Under the pieces are notes generated by a model. That model saw only the letters and a list, made by a program, of their open reading frames with translations. It had not been told where the DNA came from and ran no database searches. The position numbers and the translations under genes were made by a program. Shown piece after piece: positions 1 through 8,428 of a stretch of 11,955 nucleotides of DNA. The DNA lies in the NCBI GenBank assembly GCA_015486425.1, contig WFRQ01000271.1, forward strand, positions 1 to 11,955, given 5' to 3'. This DNA comes from Deltaproteobacteria bacterium (GTDB lineage: Bacteria > Desulfobacterota > Dissulfuribacteria > Dissulfuribacterales > QOAL01). Every line of letters starts with the position of its first letter. The stretch's first letter is position 1.

Positions 1-57
1 ATATTCTTTAGCTTGAGCATAATGGTTTCCTGATAAAGGGTACTGCGGGTCATGCGC

Positions 58-86
58 TTGACGTGAAAATCAGAGTAAACTATGAA
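58..86 (+). promoter_or_regulatory. Candidate sigma-70 promoter upstream of lysS
   Basis: TTGACG at 58-63 and TATGAA at 81-86 are separated by exactly 17 bases. The first matches the -35 consensus at 5 of 6 positions and the second matches the -10 at 4 of 6. Transcription would begin near 93, leaving an untranslated leader of about 210 bases before the lysS start at 306. No other gene is visible in 1-305, so a promoter for the lysS block is expected somewhere here. The match is fair but not unique enough to be certain. Confidence 0.3.
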
Positions 87-180
87 TTAATTTCTGTATA
101 GGCCTTTCTTATGTATGAATCAATTTCAGGTTATTACTCTGTATCCTGGATAAAGCGTTTCAGACACTCAATCCAGCTAA

Positions 181-200
181 GGGGATTAGTTAAAATCCCC
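181..200 (+). other. Small hairpin in the lysS leader
   Basis: GGGGATT at 181-187 and AATCCCC at 194-200 form a perfect 7-bp stem with a 6-base loop (AGTTAA). No T-run follows, so it is not an intrinsic terminator. It lies about 105 bases before the lysS start, in the presumed 5' untranslated leader. It could be a leader structure or a protein-binding palindrome, but nothing identifies a role. The rest of 1-305 shows no gene or recognisable RNA. Confidence 0.25.
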
Positions 201-305
201 ACATATTTCGGCATAAGCAGATTTGCTATTGCGTAAATTCTGTTTCTGCCATGATTGTTACATGAAAATTTCGGCAGGTCACGATCTGCCGTGGAGGAAG
301 ATAAA

Positions 306-1802
306 TTGAGCAAGGAAAGTCAGGTAATTAAACAGCGAAGAAAAAAGGCTCTGGAGATGGAGGAGGCAGGCATAAATCTCTTCCCAAATGACATCCCCAG
401 GCCTCAGAGCATTGGCTCCATTCTCTCTGAACATGGAGACAAAAAGGCTGATCAGCTTGAAAAACTGGATGAAAAATTCAGGATATCAGGGCGTGTCATG
501 GGGCTTAGAAAGTTCGGCAAGGTCTCGTTCTGCCACCTGCAGGACAGTACAGGCCGCCTGCAGGTTTATGTGGCGCGTGATACCCTTGGAGCGGATAACT
601 ACAAGATTTTCAAAAAGTACGATATTGGCGATATCATTATGGCTGAAGGGCCTCTCTTCAGGACCAAGACCGATGAGCTGACCATAATGGCTGAAAAGGT
701 AAGCCTTGTGACAAAATCCCTTCAGCCACTTCCAGAGAAATATCACGGCATTACTGACAAGGAACTTCGCTACCGCCACAGGTATGTTGACCTTGTTATG
801 AACGAGGATGTCCGAAATACCTTCATGATGCGTTCCCGCATTATTGAACTTCTCAGGCGCTATTTCATCTCTGAAGGATTCATGGAGGTTGAAACCCCCA
901 TGATGCAGCCAATAGTAGGCGGGGCAACAGCAAAGCCGTTCCGCACTCACCACAATGCCCTTGCCATTGACCTGTTCCTGAGAATCGCCCCGGAACTCTA
1001 CCTGAAACGTCTGCTTGTAGGAGGTTTTGAAAAGGTCTTTGAGCTGAATCGCAATTTCCGTAACGAGGGCATCTCCATTCAGCATAACCCTGAATTTACA
1101 ATGCTGGAGTTCTACGAGGCGTATGCTACATATGAAGACCTGATGCAGCGTACCGAGGAGCTTTTTGCCAGCATTGCACAAGATGTACGCGGAAGCACTA
1201 CTATAACTTATCAGGGCCAGGAGATAGACCTTGCGCCACCATGGAAGCGCATGACCCTTGAGGAATCTCTCATGGAAGTGGGAGGAGTTCCTGCAGATGA
1301 GCTGCGTGACAGGGAGGCGCTGATGAAAAGACTTGGAGATGCGGATATTCCCATTACAGGCGATGAGCCTCTTGGAAAGTACTGGACAAAACTTTTTGAT
1401 CATCTCGTAGAGCCAAATCTGATACAGCCTACATTTATAACAAGGTATCCCACGGATGTGTCTCCGCTTGCCAGGAGAAATGCGGAAAACCCTGAGGTAA
1501 CCGACCGCTTTGAGCTTTTCATTACAGGCCGCGAGATAGCAAATGCATTTTCCGAACTCAATGACCCAAGGGATCAGGCAGCCCGTTTTGAAGAACAGGT
1601 GGCAAATCGCGGGGATGATGACGAAATTCCTCCGGAGGTTGACTGGGACTACATAAACGCCCTTGAGATCGGTATGCCCCCTGCCGCAGGCCAGGGGATT
1701 GGTGTGGACAGGCTGGTGATGCTTATGACTGATTCTCCCTCAATAAGGGATGTTATCCTGTTTCCCCAGATGCGACCGGAGCATATAAGGCGTGAGAAAT
1801 AA
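306..1802 (+). CDS. lysS: Lysyl-tRNA synthetase, class II
   Basis: Charges tRNA-Lys with lysine in the cytoplasm, in two steps through lysyl-adenylate. The frame is open from 255, but I place the start at TTG 306 because GGAGGAAG at 293-300 is well spaced before it. The TTG at 255 has no such site. This gives 498 residues, close to the 505 of E. coli LysS. In order: an N-terminal helix rich in Lys/Arg/Glu, an OB-fold anticodon-binding domain (about residues 55-150), and the class II catalytic core. Motif 2 contains FRNEG at residues 251-255, followed by an HNPEFTMLE stretch. Motif 3 contains GIGVDRL at 464-470, followed by the SIRDVILFP ending typical of LysS. The family assignment is secure. 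The permease gene starts 27 bases after the stop, so the two are probably co-transcribed. Confidence 0.95.
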   Translation: MSKESQVIKQRRKKALEMEEAGINLFPNDIPRPQSIGSILSEHGDKKADQLEKLDEKFRISGRVMGLRKFGKVSFCHLQDSTGRLQVYVARDTLGADNYKIFKKYDIGDIIMAEGPLFRTKTDELTIMAEKVSLVTKSLQPLPEKYHGITDKELRYRHRYVDLVMNEDVRNTFMMRSRIIELLRRYFISEGFMEVETPMMQPIVGGATAKPFRTHHNALAIDLFLRIAPELYLKRLLVGGFEKVFELNRNFRNEGISIQHNPEFTMLEFYEAYATYEDLMQRTEELFASIAQDVRGSTTITYQGQEIDLAPPWKRMTLEESLMEVGGVPADELRDREALMKRLGDADIPITGDEPLGKYWTKLFDHLVEPNLIQPTFITRYPTDVSPLARRNAENPEVTDRFELFITGREIANAFSELNDPRDQAARFEEQVANRGDDDEIPPEVDWDYINALEIGMPPAAGQGIGVDRLVMLMTDSPSIRDVILFPQMRPEHIRREK

Positions 1803-1829
1803 TATCAGGCCCTGTCAGGAGCCAGTGTC

Positions 1830-3119
1830 TTGAAGTATGAACTTTTCATGGCCGGGCGCTACCTCAAGGCCAGGGGGCAGCACGCGTTCATTTCTCTTAT
1901 CACCTTTATCTCCATGGGCGGGGTGGCTGTAGGTGTAATGGCCCTTATTGTGGTTATTGCCGTGATGGCCGGTTTTGAAAATCATCTTCGCACAAAGATT
2001 CTCGGCATAAATGCTCATGTGCTGGTGCGAGGGTATGGAGGTCCGTTCGGAAATGTTAAGGAGATAGAAAAAAAGGTCATGGCCTGCAGGGTAAAAGACA
2101 CCTCTGTAGGCAGCCGGTTCCTTAAGATGCTTGAAGGTGAGCCAGCCGGGGCAAGGGTTACAGCGGTAACTCCCATTGTTTATATACAGGCGCTTCTGAG
2201 CAGCGGTCATGCAGTGAGCGGCGTTGCAATCAGGGGCGTTGACCCTGCCACTGTGGAATCCGTGATGAGCGTGGGGCATATTCTTCTTGGAAGAGGGCTT
2301 GACGCGTTCAGGGATTTTAAAGGCCGACATCCGCCGGTTATCCTCGGCAAGGAGCTTGCCCGCAATCTGCAGGTAAGCGTGGGGCAGTCCATTCAGGTTA
2401 TTCTGCCTGGCGGCACTGTAACTCCGGTTGGAATGATTCCCAGGATACGCTCTTTTACTGTAACCGGGATAAATTCCACTGGTATGTATGAGTATGACTC
2501 TTCTCTTGCGTTTATTCCCATGGAAGCAGCTCAGAAACTCCTTGGCATAGGAAATAAAGTTCATGGCCTTGAAGTAAAGGTCTCAGATATATACGCAGCG
2601 GACCGCCTCTCAGCCGAGATTGGCAAGGTGCTCGGCTTTCCCTTCTGGACAATGGACTGGCAGAAGATGAGCAGAAACCTCTTTGCCGCACTGAAGATGG
2701 AAAAGCTTGCCATGTTTGTAATCCTCACGCTTATTGTGCTGGTTGCTGCCTTTAACATTATCAGCACATTGATCATGATGGTGATGGAGAAGAAGCAGGA
2801 TATTGCCATCCTCAAGGCCATTGGCGCCTCGGACAGACAGATACTCAGGATTTTCATGCTTACCGGCCTTATGGTGGGCCTTATTGGAACCGCACTTGGA
2901 GTTTCCGGAGGTGTCGGTCTCTGCTGGCTGCTATCCACCTACAAGTTTATAAAGATACCCAAGGAGGTGTATTACACAGACAGCCTTCCAATCCTTATGA
3001 ATAATTTTGACGTTATTCTTATTGCCGTATCAGCGGTAATTATTTGTTTTCTTGCTACAATTTACCCGGCCAGGCAGGCAGCAAGAATAAACCCGTCAGA
3101 GGTTCTGAGGACAGGATGA
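1830..3119 (+). CDS. lolC: Lipoprotein-releasing ABC transporter permease, LolC/LolE family
   Basis: Inner-membrane permease of the Lol system, which extracts mature lipoproteins from the inner membrane and passes them to LolA. The 429-residue length is normal for the family. The start is TTG at 1830, with AGGAG at 1817-1821 before it; the first residues (YELFMAGRYLKA) match the usual LolC/E N-terminus. Topology: TM1 at about 22-48, a periplasmic domain of about 240 residues, then TM2 (293-318), TM3 (341-369) and TM4 (393-412). The MEKKQDIAILKAIGAS segment at 319-334 is the FtsX-type cytoplasmic coupling loop, and the YPARQAARINPSEVLR ending is the family hallmark. LolC and LolE cannot be separated from sequence alone, and many bacteria carry a single homologue. 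Oddity: the partner ATPase gene lolD, often next to it, is absent here. Confidence 0.87.
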   Translation: MKYELFMAGRYLKARGQHAFISLITFISMGGVAVGVMALIVVIAVMAGFENHLRTKILGINAHVLVRGYGGPFGNVKEIEKKVMACRVKDTSVGSRFLKMLEGEPAGARVTAVTPIVYIQALLSSGHAVSGVAIRGVDPATVESVMSVGHILLGRGLDAFRDFKGRHPPVILGKELARNLQVSVGQSIQVILPGGTVTPVGMIPRIRSFTVTGINSTGMYEYDSSLAFIPMEAAQKLLGIGNKVHGLEVKVSDIYAADRLSAEIGKVLGFPFWTMDWQKMSRNLFAALKMEKLAMFVILTLIVLVAAFNIISTLIMMVMEKKQDIAILKAIGASDRQILRIFMLTGLMVGLIGTALGVSGGVGLCWLLSTYKFIKIPKEVYYTDSLPILMNNFDVILIAVSAVIICFLATIYPARQAARINPSEVLRTG

Positions 3120-3252
3120 ACCCGGGGTGTAAGTTTCAGGGTTCGGGATATAAGGTACAGGATATGTTTAGTTGTCGTGTGTTATCATTCCGCCTGTGCA
3201 GGTCAGTTAATGTCCGTGTAACTCCACGCGTCCAGGTGGCATTCCCTGAACC

Positions 3253-4032
3253 ATGAATGTGGCCCTTGGCGCAAGGCTGATTCGCTGCCCGGCGGTTAAG
3301 ACCGTGGGGCTCAGGTGTAACTGGGATGATTATACCCCGGAGGAACAGGCGCTGATACGTAATGCCAGGCGTATCTACTTCCCCACCATATTTTACGCTG
3401 GCTCTCTGCATTCAGCCGGTCAATCCATCTTCCCGTCCATGGCAAGTTATCACCATCTCGGTGACAAGGTAAGACAGCTTGCCCTTTTCAGATTCCTTGA
3501 TATACCCATGCCTCGTACCAGGCTCTTTATGGGGTCAATTTCATCAAGGCGGCGTGATATACTCTCTAATTTTTCCTTTCCATTCATTGCCAAGATCCCT
3601 GTGGGCACTGGCCTTGGCAAGGGTGTATTCCTCATAAAAAGCGTAGAGGAACTCTCAGCATACCTTGAGCTTAACAGGGGTGTTTCCTATATACAGGAGT
3701 ATGTTCCCATGGAAACGGACCTCAGAGTAGTTGTGGCAGGGCCCAGGGTTGTCCATGCGTACTGGAAGAGGTCGCTTCCTGAAAATTTCAGAACAAATGT
3801 TGCCCAGGGAGGCAGTGTTATACTTGAAAATATCCCGCAAGAGGCCATTGACATGGCAGTGGATATCGCTCTATCCACAGGAATTGATTATGCAGGTTTT
3901 GATCTATGTGTCTCAGACGGCACATGGATGATCCTTGAGGCCAATATGAATTTTGGAACAGAGGGTTTTGCAGCAGCAGGGCTGCGCATTGAAAAAATAC
4001 TCTGCGAAATGATACATAAGGGAGATATCTGA
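3253..4032 (+). CDS. RimK-like ATP-grasp ligase of unknown substrate
   Basis: Predicted to join a carboxylate to an amine through an acyl-phosphate, using ATP. The ATP-grasp fold is visible: a DKVRQLALFRFLDIPMPRT segment at 71-89 opening the domain, the nucleotide-binding Lys in FIAKIPVGTGLGKG (K114), a YIQEYV strand (E149), the basic DLRVVV and ENFRTNVAQGG segments (R158, R180, N182), and metal-site residues D217, E229 and N231 in the C-terminal FDL and LEANMNFG motifs. At 259 residues it is shorter than RimK (about 300), with a reduced N-terminal part. The ATG at 3253 is the first possible start, since an in-frame TGA lies at 3247-3249. Its ribosome site is weak (AGGTGG too far upstream). 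The substrate cannot be told: protein tails, peptides or small amino acids are all possible. Its link to lolC may be only positional. Confidence 0.82.
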   Translation: MNVALGARLIRCPAVKTVGLRCNWDDYTPEEQALIRNARRIYFPTIFYAGSLHSAGQSIFPSMASYHHLGDKVRQLALFRFLDIPMPRTRLFMGSISSRRRDILSNFSFPFIAKIPVGTGLGKGVFLIKSVEELSAYLELNRGVSYIQEYVPMETDLRVVVAGPRVVHAYWKRSLPENFRTNVAQGGSVILENIPQEAIDMAVDIALSTGIDYAGFDLCVSDGTWMILEANMNFGTEGFAAAGLRIEKILCEMIHKGDI

Positions 4033-4090
4033 TGGTCTGACGATCATGAGATCAAAAATTCAGGGTCACAATCCAACCGTATCTGACAAC

Positions 4091-4130
4091 AGAGGCCGCG
4101 TACCATCAGATGGTATGCGGCCTCTTTTTT
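4091..4130 (+). terminator. Intrinsic terminator after the ATP-grasp gene
   Basis: A 15-bp stem pairs 4091-4105 with 4111-4125 around a 5-base loop, with one G-U wobble, and continues into a six-T run ending at 4130. It lies 58 bases after the ATP-grasp stop and ends the plus-strand block. On the minus strand the same stem has A residues before it and no T-run after it, so it should be a weaker stop for the convergent molybdoenzyme transcript, which ends at 4187 and has no better terminator of its own. Confidence 0.9.
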
Positions 4131-4186
4131 GTGCCTGATATGACGTTTCTTTCAAAGCGCCGGTTCAGGCAGTTTGATTTACTGGT

Positions 4187-4642
4187 TTATACCTCATTCA
4201 TTGTGACAAACTTCAAGGCGTGTGTAGTACACTTGGTGACGCACGCAGGTTTAAGTCCGGCGTCGACCCTGTCCATGCAGTAGTCACATTTTATTGCCTT
4301 GCCTGTGTCCGGATTCAACTGCGGGATACCCCACGGACATGCACCTGCGCAGGCCATGCACCCAATGCATTTTTCAGCATCCACATAGACTATGCCGTCT
4401 TCGGAACGTTTTATCATGGCGCCTGTGGGACATATGCTCACACAGAATGGCTCTTCGCAGTGATAGCATGAACGGAACTGGAATTCCGTTTTGGGAACAC
4501 CTCTTACTGCTTTAAGAGGTTCATGGGTTATTTCACAGAGCAGCGGGCCAACAGGCAGATTCTTGTTTGTCTTGCAGTGTACCTCACAACCGTGGCACCC
4601 GATGCACCTTCTTGAATTGAGATAGATCATGTATTTGTTCAC
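4187..4642 (-). CDS. Four-cluster ferredoxin-like electron transfer subunit (DmsB/PhsB/NrfC type)
   Basis: Carries electrons to or from the molybdoenzyme encoded just before it. The 151 residues hold four cysteine clusters in canonical order: C13/16/19/23, C59/62/67/71, C92/95/98/102 and C119/122/134/138. These predict four [4Fe-4S] centres, as in the B subunits of DMSO, thiosulfate and polysulfide reductases. It is shorter than many B subunits (about 190-230) because the loops and C-terminus are trimmed. No signal peptide is seen. The start is GTG, overlapping the TGA of the upstream gene in GTGA. A strong site AAGGAGGAGG at 4651-4660 sits 8 bases before it, which supports GTG over the ATG at codon 5. 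Being last in the cluster, with no NrfD-type gene after it, its electron donor or acceptor is probably soluble or encoded elsewhere. Confidence 0.94.
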   Translation of the reverse strand: MNKYMIYLNSRRCIGCHGCEVHCKTNKNLPVGPLLCEITHEPLKAVRGVPKTEFQFRSCYHCEEPFCVSICPTGAMIKRSEDGIVYVDAEKCIGCMACAGACPWGIPQLNPDTGKAIKCDYCMDRVDAGLKPACVTKCTTHALKFVTMNEV

Positions 4643-6747
4643 AGTTCGACCCTCCTCCTTGGATTCCTGTGGCTGCGGCGAATGGTAACGAATTTTTCAC
4701 AGAGGCAGAGTCCGCCGCCTGCCGGATCCATTTTCTGCAGCAGTCCTTCCTGCAGTTTCTGGTCACTCATTCCAGCATGGTATGCCCGTGACTGAAGAGG
4801 TATCTGTCTGCCAAAGCCATGAACAGTATATACTGCCTCGGGATGTATGAATTCAGTGACATGTGCCTTAATAATTCCCTTCTGGCTGTCTGCTATGACA
4901 TCGACCCAGTCTCCCTCCTTAATGCCCAGTTTGTTAGCTATCCTCTTGTTGATCCAGAGCGTATTTTCAGGGAACAGCTCGTGGAGCAGAGGGTTATTGA
5001 TGGTATGACCATGAGCATGAACAGGGGAGCGGCCGAAGATAAGCCTGAATCTGCCCTTTGGCGGTTTGGGTGGTGATTCATAGGGTTTCAGAGATGGGAG
5101 GCCTGCTTCTTCAAGCACGCCGCTGATTATTTCTATTTTACCGGATGGCGTCTTGAATTTGCCCTCGATATCATCGTACCTGATGGGCTTGTCACTGAGT
5201 TCAATATATCCCTTTTCGTCAAACTCTTCATAGCTGTGACCGGTTGCCTCAAGCTGCCACTGCCAGAGTTCCTCAATGGTATTGAACGGGAAGTACTGGC
5301 TGTAACCAAGACGGTCTGCAAGCTGTTTGAAGATTTCCCATGAGGGCTTTGTGTCAAAGTGGGGCTCTACTGCCCGTTGACGAAGGGTAAATCGAGGCTT
5401 GGGGCCTTTCTGGGTAACAATTATTGTTTCCCTTTCAAGGTACATTGATTCAGGTAGAATTACGTCACTGTACCACCCGAATTCACTGTAATGGGTATCA
5501 ATTGATACCAGCAGTTCCGCATTATCCAGGGCCTCCTTCTGTGCCGCGGGATCAGGGAAACAGTTGAACGGGTCATGCCTGTAACATATTACAGCCTTTA
5601 CAGGGTAAGGCTCTCCACTTGCAATGGCGTCGTAAAACAGATGGAAAAGTCCCGGTCCCTTGTCAAAGTGTTTGTATTTGGTGCCTACGCCGTCAGCACG
5701 TTCCTTCTGTGGTTTGGGTACCAGGGCATCAAGGCTCTGAAGCCCCTTGACGCCGCAGTCTCCCGGTGTCTTTGGGAAGAGCTGTCCGCCGGTCTGTTCT
5801 ATGTTGCCCATCAGAACGTTCAGTATCTGGAGTGCCCTGCTGTGATAAAATGAATCCTTGTATCTTGAAAGCATCCAGCCAGGATGGAAGATGACCCTGG
5901 GTCTCTGTGAAGATATTTCTTCCACAAATGCCTTGAGCTTGTTTGGCTTGATGCCGCACTCCTTTGCAGCCCATGCTGCATCGTAGGGCTCAATGAACTC
6001 CTCAAGTGCCTCAAAACCAGTGACATGCTTTTCAAGGAACTCTCTGTCATATGCCTCCTTCTTGAGCACCTCGTTGATCATGCCAAGGGCCAGGGCATAG
6101 TCTGTTCCAGGACGCACCTGAAAGAAACGTGTAGCCTTAATGCCTGTGAGGCTCTGCCTTACATCCACGTAAGTCAGGCTGCCGCCTGCCTCCAGCATGT
6201 CCATTACCTGGTTGGCTTCTGCAATACGCAGCGAGGCCAGGATGTTCCTTCCGAACAGGACCAGGTGTTTTGAATTTTTGATGTCGTAAATAAATCCTTT
6301 TCTGCCAAGGCCATATATGGACTTGCTGGCATGGTGGACATTTCTGCCGCAGCCACTGTCATGGTTGGTGAAGTTGGGACTCCCCATTCCATGAATGAAT
6401 GCCTTTGCAATGTCAAGGTATGGGCCTCCACGGCAGCTCATCATCACTGATTCAGGGCCGTACTTGTCCATGATCTTTTTGAGCTTGTCAGCTACATAGT
6501 CAAGTGCGGCGTACCAGCTTACGGGTTCCCAGTTGCCAGCCCCGCGGCCACCTTTTCTTATAAGGGGCTGCTGAGGACGTTCGCTGTCCTTGTAAAGGGC
6601 AGTGCCTGCAGAGCCCTTGGCACACAGAGCCCCGCCTATCAGGTGCGGATTGCCCTCAATCCACTTAATCTCGCCATCTTCTACTTCAACCCTGATGGGA
6701 CATCGGACTGAACACATGCCGCACATGCTCCAGACTGTTTTTCTCAT
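4639..6747 (-). CDS. Molybdopterin oxidoreductase, PsrA/PhsA-like catalytic subunit, cytoplasmic form
   Basis: Catalytic subunit of the DMSO-reductase superfamily (702 residues), expected to bind a bis-pyranopterin guanine dinucleotide Mo or W cofactor. The N-terminus has C9-X2-C12-X3-C16-X25-C42 for one [4Fe-4S] cluster, with K44 just after it. The stretch NFTNHDSGCGRN places C133 where polysulfide and thiosulfate reductases have their Mo-ligating Cys. Later come the family landmarks DVILPESMYLERE and, near the end, INPLLHELFPENTLWINKRIA-like cofactor-binding segments. There is no twin-arginine signal: the protein opens directly with MRKTVWSMCGMC, so it should stay in the cytoplasm, unlike PsrA and PhsA. 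GGAGGAA lies about 6 bases before the ATG. It is followed by its iron-sulfur partner with a 4-base overlap. The substrate is unknown; sulfur, polysulfide or thiosulfate fit the clade. Acetylene hydratase is a non-redox relative, but the B subunit argues for redox chemistry. Confidence 0.93.
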   Translation of the reverse strand: MRKTVWSMCGMCSVRCPIRVEVEDGEIKWIEGNPHLIGGALCAKGSAGTALYKDSERPQQPLIRKGGRGAGNWEPVSWYAALDYVADKLKKIMDKYGPESVMMSCRGGPYLDIAKAFIHGMGSPNFTNHDSGCGRNVHHASKSIYGLGRKGFIYDIKNSKHLVLFGRNILASLRIAEANQVMDMLEAGGSLTYVDVRQSLTGIKATRFFQVRPGTDYALALGMINEVLKKEAYDREFLEKHVTGFEALEEFIEPYDAAWAAKECGIKPNKLKAFVEEISSQRPRVIFHPGWMLSRYKDSFYHSRALQILNVLMGNIEQTGGQLFPKTPGDCGVKGLQSLDALVPKPQKERADGVGTKYKHFDKGPGLFHLFYDAIASGEPYPVKAVICYRHDPFNCFPDPAAQKEALDNAELLVSIDTHYSEFGWYSDVILPESMYLERETIIVTQKGPKPRFTLRQRAVEPHFDTKPSWEIFKQLADRLGYSQYFPFNTIEELWQWQLEATGHSYEEFDEKGYIELSDKPIRYDDIEGKFKTPSGKIEIISGVLEEAGLPSLKPYESPPKPPKGRFRLIFGRSPVHAHGHTINNPLLHELFPENTLWINKRIANKLGIKEGDWVDVIADSQKGIIKAHVTEFIHPEAVYTVHGFGRQIPLQSRAYHAGMSDQKLQEGLLQKMDPAGGGLCLCEKFVTIRRSHRNPRRRVEL

Positions 6748-6826
6748 GAGTATTCCTCCATGGTTAATTGTGTCGGCCTTAATGGGTGAGGCCAGGCAGT
6801 TTTATAAAAATGTGTAAGCCTTTATT

Positions 6827-8428
6827 TTATTTTTTCTCTATTCTGTTTTGCTGTTGTTCTGCCAACAGGTTTTCTTCTTCCTCCTGCTTTGTAATTGGAG
6901 GCAGTTTGACTATGAACACGGTCTCCATTCCGGCCTGAACAAACTCCTGATCTTCCGGCGGTGACTGGACTTCCATGGTTCCGCCATGGTCTCTTACAAT
7001 GCCAAATGAAACAGAGAGGCCAAGGCCTGTGCCCTTGCCAACATTTTTGGTGGTGAAAAATGGATCAAATACCCTGGTAACTACCTCCTGGGAAATGCCA
7101 GGGCCAGTGTCACCGATAATTACCTCAACACCGCCTTCCGAAGTCTCGCGTGTCCATATTCCTATAATCCCGTCATCTTCCATGGCATCGTGGGCGTTAT
7201 TAATGAGATTCATGAAGACCTGTCTCAGTTTACCCTCGTCAGCAAGTACCTTTGGCAGGTTTTCTTCAAAGACCCTGTGTACGTAAATGCGGTCCATGTT
7301 AAGGCTGTGTTCCATTACTGATAATATGTCTTCAATATATTGATTTATGTCCACAGGTCCCATTTTGTTTTCCAGGGATTCCCTGGAAAATTTCAGCAGG
7401 TCTGCAACTATCCGCCTGCAGTTCTGGGCCTGTTTTTCTATAATTTCAAGAGTTTCCCGAGCATCTTCATTGTCCTGGAAATCCTCTTCAAGTATCTGGG
7501 TGTACCCTATGACAATGCCGAGAGGTGTATTGATTTCATGGGCAACCCCTGCTGCAAGCTGCCCTATGGATGCCATCTTTTCCTGCTGTACCAGAGTTTC
7601 TGTTACCTGCTTGAAAGCCGTTATGTCTTTTGCTATAGCCTCGCTGCCGGTAATTTTGCCATATTTGTCCTTTATGGCAGAGGCTGACATAAGCAGGGTC
7701 ATGAATGTTCCGTCACTCTTTATAAAGGCTGTTTCAAAATCCTTGACATGGCCCTGGGAAGCAAGCTGTTTGTAATAATCAGTCCAGGCTGTCTTATCCT
7801 TGAAGTATGCAGCAAGAGGAGTGCCAATAATATCTTCAGGCGTATCAAAACCAAGGAGTTCCAGGCCGGTAGCGTTTATGTCAGCGATTTTGCCGTGTTC
7901 ATCACAAAAGAAGACAGCATCTTTTGAGTGCTCGAACAGGCTTCTGAATTTCTGTTCCGACTGTTTCAGTCTCTGGGTACGCTCTTCCACCCTTCTTTCC
8001 AGGGTCTGGTTCAGTTCCCGCAGGTTTTCGTGTGCCCTGGCTAATTTATAGTTGGTGTTTTCCAGTTCAATGGCATCTTCCCTGATACGTTCCATCACAT
8101 TTCGAATGTTGGCGTAATAAAAGGTCAGGGTGGCAATTGCCACAAATGTCATGGTGTTAAACCCGCCGCTGAATGGGGAGATAACTTTCCACACGTGGGC
8201 GTAGCCCATAACAATAAAGAGGTACTTGAGTATATGGCCAGAGGACCGTGAAACCGCAAAAATCAGCAGGGTGACACTGAACCAGAAAAAATAGCTGCAC
8301 AGGATGTTTCTTGGTTTGAGCTGTTTCAGTCGCCAGGCATACCAGCAGGCCTTGACCGACAGAATGATCATAAGAGTCGCGCCAAGAAAATCTACCACAT
8401 GGACAGGAAACAGAGGCAGGGATGTCAT
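6827..8428 (-). CDS. Membrane-anchored PAS sensor histidine kinase (NtrB-like)
   Basis: Two-component sensor of 533 residues. The N-terminal part has about four hydrophobic helices (12-32, 42-60, 66-80, 90-106), including a VSRSSGHILKYLFI segment with H65. A charged coiled coil spans about 110-160, then a PAS domain (160-275), with C175 and N185 among its possible ligand-facing residues. The HisKA domain carries H297 in AAGVAHEINTPLG, the H-E-x-N form typical of kinases that pair with NtrC-type, sigma-54-activating regulators. The ATPase domain shows an N box (404-415), DTGPGI (440-445), FDPFFTTK (454-461) and GTGLGL (466-471), so it should be active. The C-terminus is a glutamate/glutamine-rich tail. 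Its ATG overlaps the stop of the upstream membrane protein (ATGA), which implies translational coupling. No response regulator is in the window. Confidence 0.94.
   Translation of the reverse strand: MTSLPLFPVHVVDFLGATLMIILSVKACWYAWRLKQLKPRNILCSYFFWFSVTLLIFAVSRSSGHILKYLFIVMGYAHVWKVISPFSGGFNTMTFVAIATLTFYYANIRNVMERIREDAIELENTNYKLARAHENLRELNQTLERRVEERTQRLKQSEQKFRSLFEHSKDAVFFCDEHGKIADINATGLELLGFDTPEDIIGTPLAAYFKDKTAWTDYYKQLASQGHVKDFETAFIKSDGTFMTLLMSASAIKDKYGKITGSEAIAKDITAFKQVTETLVQQEKMASIGQLAAGVAHEINTPLGIVIGYTQILEEDFQDNEDARETLEIIEKQAQNCRRIVADLLKFSRESLENKMGPVDINQYIEDILSVMEHSLNMDRIYVHRVFEENLPKVLADEGKLRQVFMNLINNAHDAMEDDGIIGIWTRETSEGGVEVIIGDTGPGISQEVVTRVFDPFFTTKNVGKGTGLGLSVSFGIVRDHGGTMEVQSPPEDQEFVQAGMETVFIVKLPPITKQEEEENLLAEQQQNRIEKK

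Noticed and set aside
255..305. Upstream TTG start for lysS, adding 17 residues
   Set aside because: There is no ribosome site before it, and the extra residues are unlike LysS N-termini. The TTG at 306 has GGAGGAAG at proper spacing.
486..1403. 305-codon open frame on the minus strand
   Set aside because: It lies wholly inside lysS on the opposite strand, shows no recognisable domain, and lysS has all its motifs here. It is a shadow frame.
1815..2564. 249-codon open frame on the minus strand
   Set aside because: It lies opposite the LolC-like gene, is rich in His/Asn/Cys with no domain pattern, and is explained as a shadow of that gene.
3136..3411. 91-codon minus-strand frame over the gap before the ATP-grasp gene
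   Set aside because: It overlaps the start of a well-supported gene, has no recognisable features, and its composition fits a chance frame.
4639..6747. Identification of the molybdoenzyme as acetylene hydratase
   Set aside because: The cofactor-ligand Cys region aligns in layout and both lack a Tat signal, but a four-cluster electron transfer subunit is encoded directly after it with overlapping start and stop codons, which suits a redox enzyme.
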